From CADCTP01 sp963849885 (GTDB lineage Bacteria; Actinomycetota; Actinomycetes; Mycobacteriales; CADCTP01), in contig CAWKIV010000002.1 in assembly GCA_963849885.1 (NCBI GenBank), positions 81,611 to 145,610 of the forward strand: a stretch of DNA of 64,000 nt. Direction: 5' to 3'. The notes beneath the pieces are model-generated. The model saw only the letters and a program-made list of their open reading frames with translations. It was not told the DNA's origin and did not search any database. The position numbers and the translations under genes are program-made. Positions 43,041 to 52,547 of this stretch are shown piece by piece; the stretch's first letter is position 1, and every line of letters starts with the position of its first letter.

Positions 43041-45132
43041 CTAGGGCAGGCTGGCGACTCCCGGCGGGAGGAAGCGGCGGCCGGTCACCCGCTCGGTCAC
43101 CCCGGCCCGGTCCAGGTACGGCGTGATGCCGCCGAGGTGGAACGGCCAGCCGGCGCCCAGCAGCATGCACAGGTCGACGTCCTGCGGCTCGGCCACCACG
43201 CCCTCGTCGAGCAGCAGCCGCACCTCCTCGGCCAGCGCGGCCAGCGCCCGCTCCCGCACCTGCTCCGCGGTGGACGGCCGGTCGCCGACCACGAACAGCT
43301 CCCGCACCTCCGGGTCCACCTCCGGCCCGTCCGGCCCCCAGCTGAGCAGCCCCGGCTTGCCCGCCGCGACCAGCCGGCCGAGGTTGGCGCTGAGCGGGAA
43401 CCGGTCCGGCCAGGCCGCGTGCAGCGTCTCCCCGGTGTGCAGCGCGACCGCCGGGCCGACCAGCCCGAGCAGCGCGAACGGCGACATCGGCAGGCCCAGC
43501 GGCGCCAGCGCCCGGTCGGCCACCTCCACCGGCGTGCCCTCGTCCACCGCCGCGGTGACCTCGCCGAGGAAGCGGGTGAGCAGCCGGTTGACCACGAAGC
43601 GCGGGCGCGTCCCGCACCAGCACGCACGACTTCTTCAGCTGCTTGCCGACCGCGAACGCGGTGGCCAGCGTGGCGTCGTCGGTGCGCTCGGCCCGGACCA
43701 CCTCGAGCAGCGGCAGCACCGCGACCGGGTTGAAGAAGTGCAGCCCGACGACCCGCTCCGGGTGGGCCAGCCCGGCCGCCATCTCGGTCACCGGCAGCGA
43801 GGAGGTGTTGGTGGCCAGCACGCAGTCGGGCCGGACCACCGCCTCCACCTCGGCGAAGACCTGCTGCTTGACCTTGAGCTCCTCGAAGACCGCCTCGATC
43901 ACCAGGTCCGCGTCCGCGAACGCGTCCTTGGTCAGCGAGCCGGTGACCAGCGCCTTGAGCCGGTTGGCCTGGTCCGGGCCGACCCGCTTCTTGCGCAGCA
44001 GCGTGTCCACCTCGGCGTGCACGTACGCGACGCCCTTGTCCAGCCGGGCCTGGTCCAGGTCGGTGAGCACGACCGGCACCTCGAGCCGCCGCGCGAACAG
44101 CAGCGCGAGCTGCCCGGCCATCAGCCCGGCCCCGACCACGCCGACCTTGGTCACCGGCCGGGCCAGCTCCTTGGCCGGCGCGCCGACCGGGCGGCGGGCC
44201 CGCTTCTGCACCAGGTCGAACGCGTACAGCCCGGCGCGCAGCTCGTCGCCCATGACCAGGTCGGCCAGCGCCTCGTCCTCGGCCGCGAAGCCCGCGTCCA
44301 GGTCGGCCGTGCGGGCCAGCTCGATCAGCTCGAGCGCCCGGTACGCCGCCGGGGCCGCGCCGTGCACCTTGGCGTCGGCGAGCGCCCGGCCGCGGGCGAC
44401 CGCCTCGGCCCAGGCCGGCCCGCGGTCCACCTCCGGGCGGGACACCGCGACCTCGCCGCGGACCACCCGGGCGGCCCAGCGCAGCGACTCGGCCAGGAAG
44501 TCCGCGCCGTCCAGCAGCACGTCGGCCAGCCCGAGCGCGGCGGCCTGCTCCGGCTTGAGCATCCGGTTCTGGTTCAGCGGGTTGTCGATCATCACGGTGA
44601 CCGCGGCGGCCGCGCCGACCAGCCGGGGGAGCAGCTGGGTGCCGCCCCAGCCGGGCACCAGGCCGAGGAAGACCTCCGGCAGCGCCAGCGCGGCCGCCGA
44701 CCGGGACAGCGTCCGGTGGCCGCAGTGCAGCGCCAGCTCGAGGCCGCCGCCCATGGCCGCGCCGTTGACGAAGGCGAAGGTCGGCACCGCCGAGTCGTGC
44801 AGCCGGCGGAAGACCCGGTGGCCGAGCCGGCCCAGCTCCAGCGCGGCGGCCCGGTCCGGGATCAGCGGCACCCCGCCGAGGTCGGCGCCGACCGCGAAGA
44901 TGAACGGCTTGCCGGTCACCGCGATCGCGGCCACCCGGGGCGAGTGCGCCTCCACCTCGTCCAGCGCGCGGTCCAGCGCGGCCAGCCCGGCCGGCCCGAA
45001 CGTGGACGGCCGGGTGTGGTCGTGCCCGTTGTCCAGGGTGACCAGCGCGATCTCGCCGGACAGCCCGGGCACCTCGACGTACCGGACCAGGGCCCGGGTG
45101 ACGACCTCGCCGGGGAAGTCCGCCTTCTTCAC
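43041..45132 (-). pseudogene. 3-hydroxyacyl-CoA dehydrogenase/enoyl-CoA hydratase (FadB-like), frameshifted
   Basis: After repair about 696 residues, the trifunctional alpha-subunit of fatty-acid beta-oxidation. Hydratase half: GKPFIFAVGADLGG and NGAAMGGGLELALHCG with the oxyanion and catalytic Glu region. Dehydrogenase half: VGVVGAGLMAGQLALLFAR (NAD), NTSSLPVTEMA, and PERVVGLHFFNPVAVLPLLE (catalytic His). One extra base at 43599 splits the C-terminal 185 residues (FVVNRLLTRFLGEVTAAVDE) into another frame. Coupled to the thiolase gene (GTG 45132 overlaps the stop at 45129). Confidence 0.87.
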
Positions 45133-46373
45133 TGTGCCTCCCCGCTCGCGCTGCGAGCACTCGCGCTTCCGGACCGCCCCGACCAAGCCGGGTTCTCCCA
45201 GATCACCGCACCGCCCATGCCGAAGCCGACGCACATCGCGGTCAGCCCGTACCGCACCTCGGGGTGCTCGCCGAACTGCCGGGCCAGCTGGGTCATCAGC
45301 CGCACCCCGGACGAGGCCAGCGGGTGGCCGACCGCGATCGCCCCGCCGTACGGGTTGACCCGCGGGTCGTCGTCGGCGATCCCGTAGTGCTCCAGGAACG
45401 CCAGCACCTGCACGGCGAACGCCTCGTTGAGCTCGAACAGCCCGATGTCGTCGATGGTCAGCCCGGTCGAGCGCAGCGCCCGCTCGGTCGCCGGGATCGG
45501 CCCGACGCCCATCACCTCGGGCTCGACGCCGGCGAAGCCGTAGCCCACCAGCCGCATCCGGGCCGGCAGCCCCAGCTCGGCGGCGACCTCCGCGGCGGCC
45601 ACGATGCAGCCGGTGGCGCCGTCGTTGAGCCCGGCCGCGTTGCCCGCGGTGATCCGGCCGTGCGGCCGGAACGGGGTCTTCAGCGTGGCCAGCGTCTCCA
45701 CCGTGGTGCCCGGCCGCGGCGGCTCGTCCTTGGTCGCCAGCCCCCAGCCCAGCTCGGCCGACCGGGTCGCCACCGGCACCAGGTCCGGCTGCACCTTGCC
45801 GTCCGCGTACGCCTTCGCCAGCTTGGCCTGGCTGGCCGCGGCGAACGCGTCCGCCCGCTGCTTGCCGATGCCCGGGAAGCGGTCGTGCAGGTTTTCCGCG
45901 GTCGCGCCCATGACCAGCGCGGACGGGTCGACCAGCTGGTCGGACAGGAACCGCGGGTTGGGGTCGACGCCCTCGCCCATCGGGTGGTGGCCCATGTGCT
46001 CCACCCCGCCGGCGATGGCCACGTCGTACGCCCCGAAGGCGATGCCGCTGGCCACCGTGGTCACCGCGGTCATCGCGCCGGCGCACATCCGGTCGATCGC
46101 GAAGCCGGGCACCGACGCCGGCAGCCCGGCCAGCAGCGCGGCGGACCGGCCGATGGTCAGCCCCTGGTCGCCGGTCTGCGTGGTGGCCGCGACGGCGACC
46201 TCGTCCACCCGCTCGGGCGGCAGCCCGGGGTGCCGGCGGAGCAGCTCGCGGATGACGGCGACGACCATGTCGTCGGCCCGGGTCTCGGCGTAGAGGCCGG
46301 TCGGACCGGCCTTCCCGAACGGGGTGCGGGCGCCGTCGACGAAGACGACGTCCCGGAGGGGGCGGCTGGCCAT
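45129..46373 (-). CDS. Acetyl-CoA acyltransferase (thiolase, FadA-like)
   Basis: 414 residues. Catalytic Cys in FAIDRMCAGAMTAV (about 96), GVEHMGHHPM, the His-containing NEAFAVQVLAF and the final Cys-Gly pair, here LTAMCVGFGMGGAVIW, all typical of thiolase II/III-oxoacyl thiolases. It cleaves 3-ketoacyl-CoA in beta-oxidation. First gene of the fadA-fadB pair. Confidence 0.92.
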   Translation of the reverse strand: MASRPLRDVVFVDGARTPFGKAGPTGLYAETRADDMVVAVIRELLRRHPGLPPERVDEVAVAATTQTGDQGLTIGRSAALLAGLPASVPGFAIDRMCAGAMTAVTTVASGIAFGAYDVAIAGGVEHMGHHPMGEGVDPNPRFLSDQLVDPSALVMGATAENLHDRFPGIGKQRADAFAAASQAKLAKAYADGKVQPDLVPVATRSAELGWGLATKDEPPRPGTTVETLATLKTPFRPHGRITAGNAAGLNDGATGCIVAAAEVAAELGLPARMRLVGYGFAGVEPEVMGVGPIPATERALRSTGLTIDDIGLFELNEAFAVQVLAFLEHYGIADDDPRVNPYGGAIAVGHPLASSGVRLMTQLARQFGEHPEVRYGLTAMCVGFGMGGAVIWENPAWSGRSGSASARSASGEAQ

Positions 46374-46426
46374 GCGGCCGACTCTAGCCGGGAGTGCTAC
46401 TCGCCGGTAACAAGGCCCGCAGTGGC

Positions 46427-47815
46427 CTACGTCTCAGCGGGCCCGGCGGGCGGGGAGCCGGGCGTGTCGCCGGCCGTGGTGTCCGCGGTGGCGGCCAGCG
46501 CGACCGCGAGCGGTGCCGCGGTCAGGCCGACCTGCCAGCTCCGGGCGCCGCCGGCGGCGAGCGCGGCCGCCACCCCGCCGGCCGAGCGGTCCGCGGGCGG
46601 CTGCCAGGCCAGCCGGCGGACCAGGTCCGGCGACAGCAGGTTTTCCACCGGGATCGAGTGCTTCGCCGACAGCGCGGCCAGCCCCGCCCGGGCCGCGGCC
46701 AGCCGGGCGGCCGCGTCCGGGTCGCGGTCGGCCCACCGGTTCGCCGGCGGCGGCGCGTCCGACGGGACGGCGGTCAGCGGCAGCTCGGCGTCCGGCAGCC
46801 GCCGCGCCTCCACCACCGCGCCATACCACCGGCGGAGCAGCCGCAGCTGCTGCCGGCCGGAGAAGACCGGCAGCCGGGACAGGTCCTCGGCCGACGCCGG
46901 GTCGGCCACCGCGGCGGCCACGATGGCGCTGTCCGGCAGCACCCGGCCGGGCGCGATGTCCCGCTGCCGGGCCAGCGCGTCCCGCGACTCCCACAGCGAG
47001 CGCACCGCGGCCAGCGCGCGCCGGCCCCGCACCCGGTGGATGCCCGAGGTGCGCCGCCACGGCTCGGCCCGCGGCGCCGGCGGGGGAGCGGCGGCCACCG
47101 CGGCGAACTCCTCCCGGGCCCAGTCCAGCTTCCCGGTCGCGGCCAGCTCCGCCTCCAGCAGGTCGCGCAGCTCGACCAGCACCTCGACGTCCAGCGCCGC
47201 GTACGCCAGCCAGGAGCGGGGCAGCGGCCGGGTGGACCAGTCGGCCGCGGAGTGCCCCTTCTCCAGGGTCAGCCCGAGCAGCCGCTCCACCATCGCGCCG
47301 AGGCCGACCTTCTCGTGCCCGAGCAGCCGGCCGGCCAGCTCCGTGTCGAACAGGGCGCGCGGGCGCATGCCCAGCTCGGCCAGGCAGGGCAGGTCCTGGC
47401 TGGCCGCGTGCAGCACCCACTCGGTGTCGGCGAGCGCGTCGCCCAGCCCGGACAGGTCCGGCAGCGGGACCGGGTCGACCAGCACGGTGCCGGCGCCGCG
47501 GCGGCGCAGCTGCACCAGGTAGGCGCGCTGGCCGTACCGGTAGCCGGAGGCCCGCTCGGCGTCCACCGCGACCGGGCCGGTGCCCGCGGCCAGCCGGGCG
47601 GTGGCCGCGGCCAGCTCGGCGGCGGTGGCGACCGGCTGCGGCACGCCGTCCCGCGGCTCGACCAGCAGCACCGGCGCCGGCCCCGCACCGTCCGGGCCGG
47701 GGCGGTCCCCGTCCGGGGCGGGGGAGGCGCCGGCCGGGACCGCGCCGGCGGGGCCGGCGCGGTCGGTGGCCGTGCGGTCCCGAGCCGTCGGACCGGCGGC
47801 CGGCGGCTCGCTCAC
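46427..47815 (-). CDS. HRDC-domain ribonuclease D-like exonuclease
   Basis: 462 residues. DEDD-type 3-prime exonuclease: VAVDAERASGYRYGQRAYLV (DxE), HAASQDLPCLAELG (D) and LAYAALDVEVLVELRDLLE (YxxxD) are the catalytic residues, followed by an HRDC-like domain (RRALAAVRSLWESRDALARQ). An N-terminal 50-residue low-complexity segment is rich in Pro and Gly. In actinobacteria this gene lies near DUF3000 and hemE, as here. Start GTG 47815. Confidence 0.87.
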   Translation of the reverse strand: MSEPPAAGPTARDRTATDRAGPAGAVPAGASPAPDGDRPGPDGAGPAPVLLVEPRDGVPQPVATAAELAAATARLAAGTGPVAVDAERASGYRYGQRAYLVQLRRRGAGTVLVDPVPLPDLSGLGDALADTEWVLHAASQDLPCLAELGMRPRALFDTELAGRLLGHEKVGLGAMVERLLGLTLEKGHSAADWSTRPLPRSWLAYAALDVEVLVELRDLLEAELAATGKLDWAREEFAAVAAAPPPAPRAEPWRRTSGIHRVRGRRALAAVRSLWESRDALARQRDIAPGRVLPDSAIVAAAVADPASAEDLSRLPVFSGRQQLRLLRRWYGAVVEARRLPDAELPLTAVPSDAPPPANRWADRDPDAAARLAAARAGLAALSAKHSIPVENLLSPDLVRRLAWQPPADRSAGGVAAALAAGGARSWQVGLTAAPLAVALAATADTTAGDTPGSPPAGPAET

Positions 47816-47835
47816 GATCTCGACCGGGCGGCCCG

Positions 47836-48528
47836 TCAGCGGATGATGCCGGCCCGCATGACCAGCGCGACCATCTCGGCCCGGTCGCCGGTCCCGAGCT
47901 TGCGGGCGATCCGGGCGAGGTGGCTCTTCACGGTCAGCGCGGACAGGCTCAGCGTCTCGCCGATCTGCTTGTTGGACTTGCCGTCCGCGACCAGCCGGAG
48001 CACCTCGATCTCGCGGGCGGACAGGTCGGCCACGCCGCTCTCGCTGGGGCCGCCGCGCAGCCCGGCGGCCAGCAGCGACGCCACCGACGGGTCCGCGTAG
48101 ACCCCGCCGTCCAGCACCCGGCGGACCCCGTCGGAGACCACCGACGGCGACGCGGACTTGAGCAGGTAGCCCTGGGCGCCGGCGACGAACGCCGCGCGCA
48201 CCGAGTAGGGATCGTCGGCGGCGGACAGCACGACCAGCCGCGGCCAGCCCGAGTTGCGCAGCTCGCCGAGCAGGTCCAGGCCGTTGCCGTCGGGCAGGCC
48301 CAGGTCGAGGATGCACAGGTCGCACGGCCCGGACGCGTGCGCCCGGGCCCGCGCCTCGGCGACGCTGGCCGCCTCGTACACCTCCGTCGCGCCCATCGCC
48401 CGCAGCTTGGTGACGATCGACTCCCGCAACAGCGGGTGGTCGTCCACCACCAGCGCGGTGAAGCGCTCGGCCGTGGCCGGCCCCACCCCGTCCATCGCCC
48501 CTGCTGCCGTGGCCTGCAGTGCGGTCAC
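47836..48528 (-). CDS. NarL/FixJ-family response regulator
   Basis: 230 residues: receiver domain (ALVVDDHPLLRESIVTKLRA, phosphoacceptor Asp in CILDLGLPDG, LLKSASPSVVSDGV) and LuxR-type helix-turn-helix output (DLSAREIEVLRLVADGKSNK, QIGETLSLSALTVKSHLARI). I chose GTG 48528, preceded by AGAGGGGC; a later ATG (MDGVGPATAERF) and an earlier GTG are possible. It is divergent from the membrane-GAF/kinase pair at 48796-51907 and should be its partner. Confidence 0.9.
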   Translation of the reverse strand: MTALQATAAGAMDGVGPATAERFTALVVDDHPLLRESIVTKLRAMGATEVYEAASVAEARARAHASGPCDLCILDLGLPDGNGLDLLGELRNSGWPRLVVLSAADDPYSVRAAFVAGAQGYLLKSASPSVVSDGVRRVLDGGVYADPSVASLLAAGLRGGPSESGVADLSAREIEVLRLVADGKSNKQIGETLSLSALTVKSHLARIARKLGTGDRAEMVALVMRAGIIR

Positions 48529-48795
48529 GTCCGCCCCTCTCGTGCCCTCCGTGGTCACGCCCGCCTCCCGTGCGCCGCCGAACGCGGTCCTGCGCCGACA
48601 GACCCCCCGCCGGCAGGCCGGCACACGCGCGACAGCCTGCCGTGCGCGATACAGCGCACGCTACTCCCTTCGGGGTATTCTCCGGGTCAGCTGTACAAGA
48701 TCCGGTGTCGAGCCGTCACCAAGGCCCGTCACCCGCTAGCATCTGCATGATCCGGCTTTGGACCACGGGGCGCGGCGAAAACGGGAGTGGGATCG

Positions 48796-48939
48796 ATGCA
48801 AAAGCGGATCATCCGCGCGCTGATCTTCATGGCGATCGCGATCGGTGTTGCTGTAGGCGCGGGCTCCGCGGCCGGGGCCATAGACCTCGACTTCGGCGGA
48901 CCGGGTCACTTCGGCACCGAAGGCAGCAGCTGGACGTGA
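48796..48939 (+). CDS. 47-aa membrane or secreted peptide
   Basis: Short ORF: QKRIIRALIFMAIAIGVAVG, then AGSAAGAIDLDFGGPGHFGT and a TEGSSWT end. A basic start and a hydrophobic stretch (about 7-27) look like a membrane anchor or signal peptide with an AGSAAGA-type cleavage region, releasing a 20-residue acidic peptide. Its stop overlaps the next gene's start (GTGA). A TAGCAT -10-like box lies at 48737-48742. It could be a peptide signal or a small partner of the downstream sensor; no family is recognised. Confidence 0.6.
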   Translation: MQKRIIRALIFMAIAIGVAVGAGSAAGAIDLDFGGPGHFGTEGSSWT

Positions 48940-50387
48940 GCCGCCCGGGGGGCCGCTTGTCCGTCGTGGAGCGGCGAATCGCGCTCGCCACCGCTGTTCT
49001 CGCGGTGGTGGCGCTCCTGCCTGCCGCCGAGGTCGGCTGGGGGTCACCGCTCTGGTGGGCGCTGCCGGTGCTCGTGCTGGCCATCGCCGCTGCCGAGGCC
49101 ACCTCGGTCCGGATGGTGTTCGGGCGCCAGGGCTGGTCCTTCTCGCTCACCGACGCGGTGCTCGCGGTCGGCTTCGTGCTCGCGCCCGGCGCCTGGATCC
49201 CGCTCGGCATGGTGCTGGGGTTCGTGCTGGCGCACAGCCGGCGGCTGCCCCCGCTCAAGCTGGCGTTCAACTGCAGCCAGTACGGGTTGAGCGTCGCCGC
49301 CGGCGTCGCGGTGACGCTGGCCGCCGGTGGCGGTGTCCTGGCCGCCGCGCTGGGACTGGTCGCCTACGCGGTGCTCAACCACCTGCTGGTCGGCATCCCG
49401 GTCTCGCTGGCCTCCGGCGAGTCGTACACCAAGGTCATCCTCGCCACCGGCTCGCTCGGCGTGATCCACCAGGCCGGCAACGTCTCGGTCGGGCTGCTCG
49501 CCGGCTGGCTGGCGCTCAACGCGCCGATGGGCCTGCTCGCCCTGGTCGTGCCGCTCGGCCTGCTCTGGTGGTCCTACCAGCAGCAGACCCGGCGCGCCTC
49601 CGAGGCCCGGCTGTACGCGGAGCTGGCCCGCGGGCAGGAGCGGCTCGGCGGCACCGTGGACGCGTCCGCCCAGGTGGTCGTCACCGCGGCGGCCCGGCTG
49701 TTCGGCGCCTCGCAGGTGGAGATCCTGCTCCGGCACCCGGACGGCCTGCTGCGCTACGTCGGCGACGAGCGCGGCGTCAACGCCCGGCTGCGGGTGGACA
49801 ACGACGCCTTCGACGCCCCCTGGGTGCTGCGCGCGCTCGCCGCCCGCGGCGTGCTGGTCGGCTACGACGGCGAGCAGCCCTACTGCTCGGCCGTCCTCGG
49901 CGACCCGGAGCGGCCGCTGGCCGTGCTGGTGACCCACCGGCCGGAGCGGTCGGCGCCGTTCACCCGCGGCGACGCCCAGCTCGCCGAGCTGCTCGTCGGC
50001 CAGGCGGAGTCCTGGCTGTCGGTGGCCGAGCTGTCCGCCCGGCACGACGCGGCCGTCGGTCGCGCCGAGGCGTACGGGGCGGCCAACCGGGTGCTCGGCG
50101 ACCTCGGTGAGGAGACCGTGCCGGCGCTGGCCGTGCTGCGCGAGTCCGCGCACCGGCTGTCCCGGCTGGCGACCCGCTTCGAGGGTCCGGACGCGGTCGG
50201 CGAGATCGTCAGCGAGCTCTACTCGGTCGAGCGGGCGGTCGCCTCCCTGCTCGGCGCGATCGCGCTGGCCAGCGAGACCGGCCCGACCGACCGCAAGGCG
50301 ATCACGACCGGCGGCGCGAGCGGGCCGGCCCGCCGCGACGCGGAGTGGACGACGACCGGTCGGCTCGAGGACGCCGTCGGGCCGTGA
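48936..50387 (+). CDS. Membrane protein with GAF-like sensor domain
   Basis: 483 residues. Six or seven membrane helices in the first 210 residues (RIALATAVLAVVALLPAAEV, LVLAIAAAEATSVRMVFGRQ, LLALVVPLGLLWWSYQQQTR), then a GAF-like domain (about 240-370; VVVTAAARLFGASQVEILLR, ERPLAVLVTHRPERSAPFTR) and a helical C-terminal part with a last low-complexity tail. It is coupled by GTGA to both neighbours. It lacks a kinase domain, so it probably senses and passes a signal to the kinase encoded next. Confidence 0.75.
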   Translation: MSRPGGRLSVVERRIALATAVLAVVALLPAAEVGWGSPLWWALPVLVLAIAAAEATSVRMVFGRQGWSFSLTDAVLAVGFVLAPGAWIPLGMVLGFVLAHSRRLPPLKLAFNCSQYGLSVAAGVAVTLAAGGGVLAAALGLVAYAVLNHLLVGIPVSLASGESYTKVILATGSLGVIHQAGNVSVGLLAGWLALNAPMGLLALVVPLGLLWWSYQQQTRRASEARLYAELARGQERLGGTVDASAQVVVTAAARLFGASQVEILLRHPDGLLRYVGDERGVNARLRVDNDAFDAPWVLRALAARGVLVGYDGEQPYCSAVLGDPERPLAVLVTHRPERSAPFTRGDAQLAELLVGQAESWLSVAELSARHDAAVGRAEAYGAANRVLGDLGEETVPALAVLRESAHRLSRLATRFEGPDAVGEIVSELYSVERAVASLLGAIALASETGPTDRKAITTGGASGPARRDAEWTTTGRLEDAVGP

Positions 50388-51907
50388 CCCGGCGCCGGCC
50401 GAGCCTGTCGCTCGCGGCCTGGACCGCGATCGGCGCGGGTGCCACCGTGCTGACCATCGTGCTGCTGATCGGCAGCATCCTGGCCCGCGGTGGGCTGGAC
50501 CGGACCGAGCTGCTGGCGCTCGGCGCCGGGCTGGCGATCGGGCTGGGGATGGCGGCGATCGGCGTGCTGTGGTCCCGCCGGGTCACCGCCGGCCTGCGCG
50601 AGCTGCACGCGGACGCGGTGCGCCGGCTGCGGGAGCCGTCGATCCGGGTGGAGCCGTACTCGCCGGAGTTCGTCGGGGCGGCCAGCGAGTTCGCCGAGCT
50701 GGTCCGGGTGCTGGACGCGCTGCACCTGCGGGCCCGGGTCGCCGACGAGGTGGCCGAGCAGTCCCGGCGCACCGCCGAGCACGCCAGCGCGGGCGTCTTC
50801 GAGCTGCTGTCCGGCCTGGTCGCGGCCGAGGAGGCGACCCGCGGGCAGCTGTCCGCGGAGCTGCACGACACGGTCGCGCAGACGCTGGCGGTGGCCCGCT
50901 CGCTGCTCGCCGACGTGCCCGCGACCGGCGCCGCCGACCGGCTGGAGCGGGTGCAGGAGCTGGTCGAGGACGCCGAGGAGCAGGTCCGCGCGGTGATGGC
51001 GCGCACCCGGCCGGCCGAGCTGCGCGACGGCGACCTGGCCTCCGCGGTCGGCGCGCTGCGGCGCGAGTTCGCCAGCCGCTACCTGGTCACCGTGCGGCTG
51101 TCCTGGCCGGAGCAGCCGTACCCGCTGCCGCTGGTCTCCGCGGTGACGGTCTACCGGTTCTTCCAGGAGGGTCTGCTCAACGTCGTCAAGCACGCCGACG
51201 TGGACGAGGCGGACGCGTCACTGGCGGTCGAGGGGGAGTGGCTGGTCGCCCGGGTGCGGGACGAGGGGCCCGGCTTCGTGCCGAGCCAGGTGCAGTCCGA
51301 CGGCGGCCGGCACGTCGGGCTCGGGCTGCTGCGGGAGCGGGCCCGGCTCGCCGGCGGCTCGCTGGAGCTGGACACCGGCGCCGGCGAGGGCACCCAGCTC
51401 ACGCTGCGGCTGCCGCTGTCCCCGCGGACCGCGCTGGGCGGGCAGATCGCCGCCGCGGCGGGCGGCGCGGCGGCAGCGGCGCGGCGGCGGGCAGCACGGC
51501 GGCGACCGGTCCGGGCGATCGGCCGGCGCTCGGCGTCGCCTGAGCGCCCGGCCGGTCAGGACCGGCTGGGCAGCGCGGTCACCCCGGCCGGCGGCAGCCC
51601 GGCCGCCGTGCACAGCAGGTCCGCGAAGGCGCGCAGGTGCGCGGAGACGTCCTGGCCGACCGGCGTCCAGGACGCGCGCAGCTCGAGGTCGCTGGTCCGC
51701 CGCGGGCCGGCCAGGTCGCCGAACCGGGTGGACGAGGTCTGGGTGACCGTGCCGCCGGCCGCCCGGAAGTCGGCGCCGGTCGCGTCCAGCGCCTCCAGCA
51801 GCCAGCTCCAGCCGACCTCGGGCAGCAGCGGGTCGCCGGCCATCTCCGGGTCCAGCTCCGCGGAGACGAAGCCGACCAGCCGGAGGGTGCCCTCCCAGGC
51901 CTCGTAG
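50384..51907 (+). CDS. NarL-type sensor histidine kinase, over-long open frame
   Basis: HisKA_3 kinase. Two membrane helices (WTAIGAGATVLTIVLLIGSI and LLALGAGLAIGLGMAAIGVL), HAMP-like linker, the dimerisation box AELHDTVAQTLAVARSLLAD with the His phosphoacceptor, and an ATPase domain (YRFFQEGLLNVVKHADV, GRHVGLGLLRERARLAGGSL). The kinase fold ends near residue 350 (about 51430), yet the frame stays open to 51907, where it overlaps the convergent DUF3000 gene by 352 bp. A real end near 51440-51545 after an indel is more likely. Coupled by GTGA to the membrane-GAF gene. Confidence 0.82.
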   Translation: MTRRRPSLSLAAWTAIGAGATVLTIVLLIGSILARGGLDRTELLALGAGLAIGLGMAAIGVLWSRRVTAGLRELHADAVRRLREPSIRVEPYSPEFVGAASEFAELVRVLDALHLRARVADEVAEQSRRTAEHASAGVFELLSGLVAAEEATRGQLSAELHDTVAQTLAVARSLLADVPATGAADRLERVQELVEDAEEQVRAVMARTRPAELRDGDLASAVGALRREFASRYLVTVRLSWPEQPYPLPLVSAVTVYRFFQEGLLNVVKHADVDEADASLAVEGEWLVARVRDEGPGFVPSQVQSDGGRHVGLGLLRERARLAGGSLELDTGAGEGTQLTLRLPLSPRTALGGQIAAAAGGAAAAARRRAARRRPVRAIGRRSASPERPAGQDRLGSAVTPAGGSPAAVHSRSAKARRCAETSWPTGVQDARSSRSLVRRGPARSPNRVDEVWVTVPPAARKSAPVASSASSSQLQPTSGSSGSPAISGSSSAETKPTSRRVPSQAS

Positions 51908-52149
51908 CCGGCCGGGTCGTGCAGCAGCACCAGCCGCCCGGTGGCCGGCTCGTCGTCGCCGACCACGACGGTCAGCGCGAGCGCGTGCGTCCACGGGGCG
52001 AGCTTCTGCGGCGGCCGGACCTCCTCGACCCGCACCTCGGAGCGGATCCGGGCCGCGCCCAGGCTGCGGACGGCGGCGGCGAACTCGGCCGGCGCGAGCG
52101 CCCGGGCCCGCGGCCGCGGCACCCCACGCTCCGGCACGGAGGCGGCCAC
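51556..52149 (-). CDS. DUF3000 protein
   Basis: 197 residues, actinobacterial DUF3000 family of unknown function. Conserved core: RSEVRVEEVRPPQKLAPWTH, ALALTVVVGDD, RLVLLHDPAGYEAWEGTLRL and PEVGWSWLLEALDATGADFR. It lies between the RNase D gene region and hemE, its usual place. GTG 52149 is the chosen start. Confidence 0.9.
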   Translation of the reverse strand: MAASVPERGVPRPRARALAPAEFAAAVRSLGAARIRSEVRVEEVRPPQKLAPWTHALALTVVVGDDEPATGRLVLLHDPAGYEAWEGTLRLVGFVSAELDPEMAGDPLLPEVGWSWLLEALDATGADFRAAGGTVTQTSSTRFGDLAGPRRTSDLELRASWTPVGQDVSAHLRAFADLLCTAAGLPPAGVTALPSRS

Positions 52150-52171
52150 TGTGCTGTCCCCTCCCCGCCGG

Positions 52172-52366
52172 TCAGGCCGCCGCGCCGAGCGCGGGGCGGC
52201 GACGACGGCGGCGGCGCGCGCCGACCAGCGGGTCGACGAGCAGCGCGGTGCCGCAGTCGCGGCAGGCCAGCTCGGCGCACTCCGGCCCGTGGCCGTCGGC
52301 GCACGGCGGTGCCTCGAAGGCACGCTCCTCCCCGCAGGACGGGCAGGGCCTCAGCTGCGTGGGCAT
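52172..52366 (-). CDS. Small zinc-ribbon protein
   Basis: 64 residues with two Cys pairs: RPCPSCGEERAFEAPPC and ELACRDCGTALLV, ending in an Arg-rich tail (GARRRRRRRPALGAAA). The ATG is preceded by GAGGAGG, a good Shine-Dalgarno. Not long enough for a longer family assignment. Upstream of DUF3000 on the same strand and divergent from hemE. Confidence 0.7.
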   Translation of the reverse strand: MPTQLRPCPSCGEERAFEAPPCADGHGPECAELACRDCGTALLVDPLVGARRRRRRRPALGAAA

Positions 52367-52547
52367 TCGGACCTCCTCGCACGGTGGGGTGATGCCTTCC
52401 CGGGCACGGTGACACGGCGGCCGGCCGGGACGCGGGAGGGCGGTCGGCGTGTCGTCCGCTGCCCCCCGCGGGTGCCCGCTTCGTCCTGGTATGTCCGTTC
52501 GTACGGCTGCCGCGCCGGTCCCGTCCGGGCGTGGCAGGATGGCGCCG

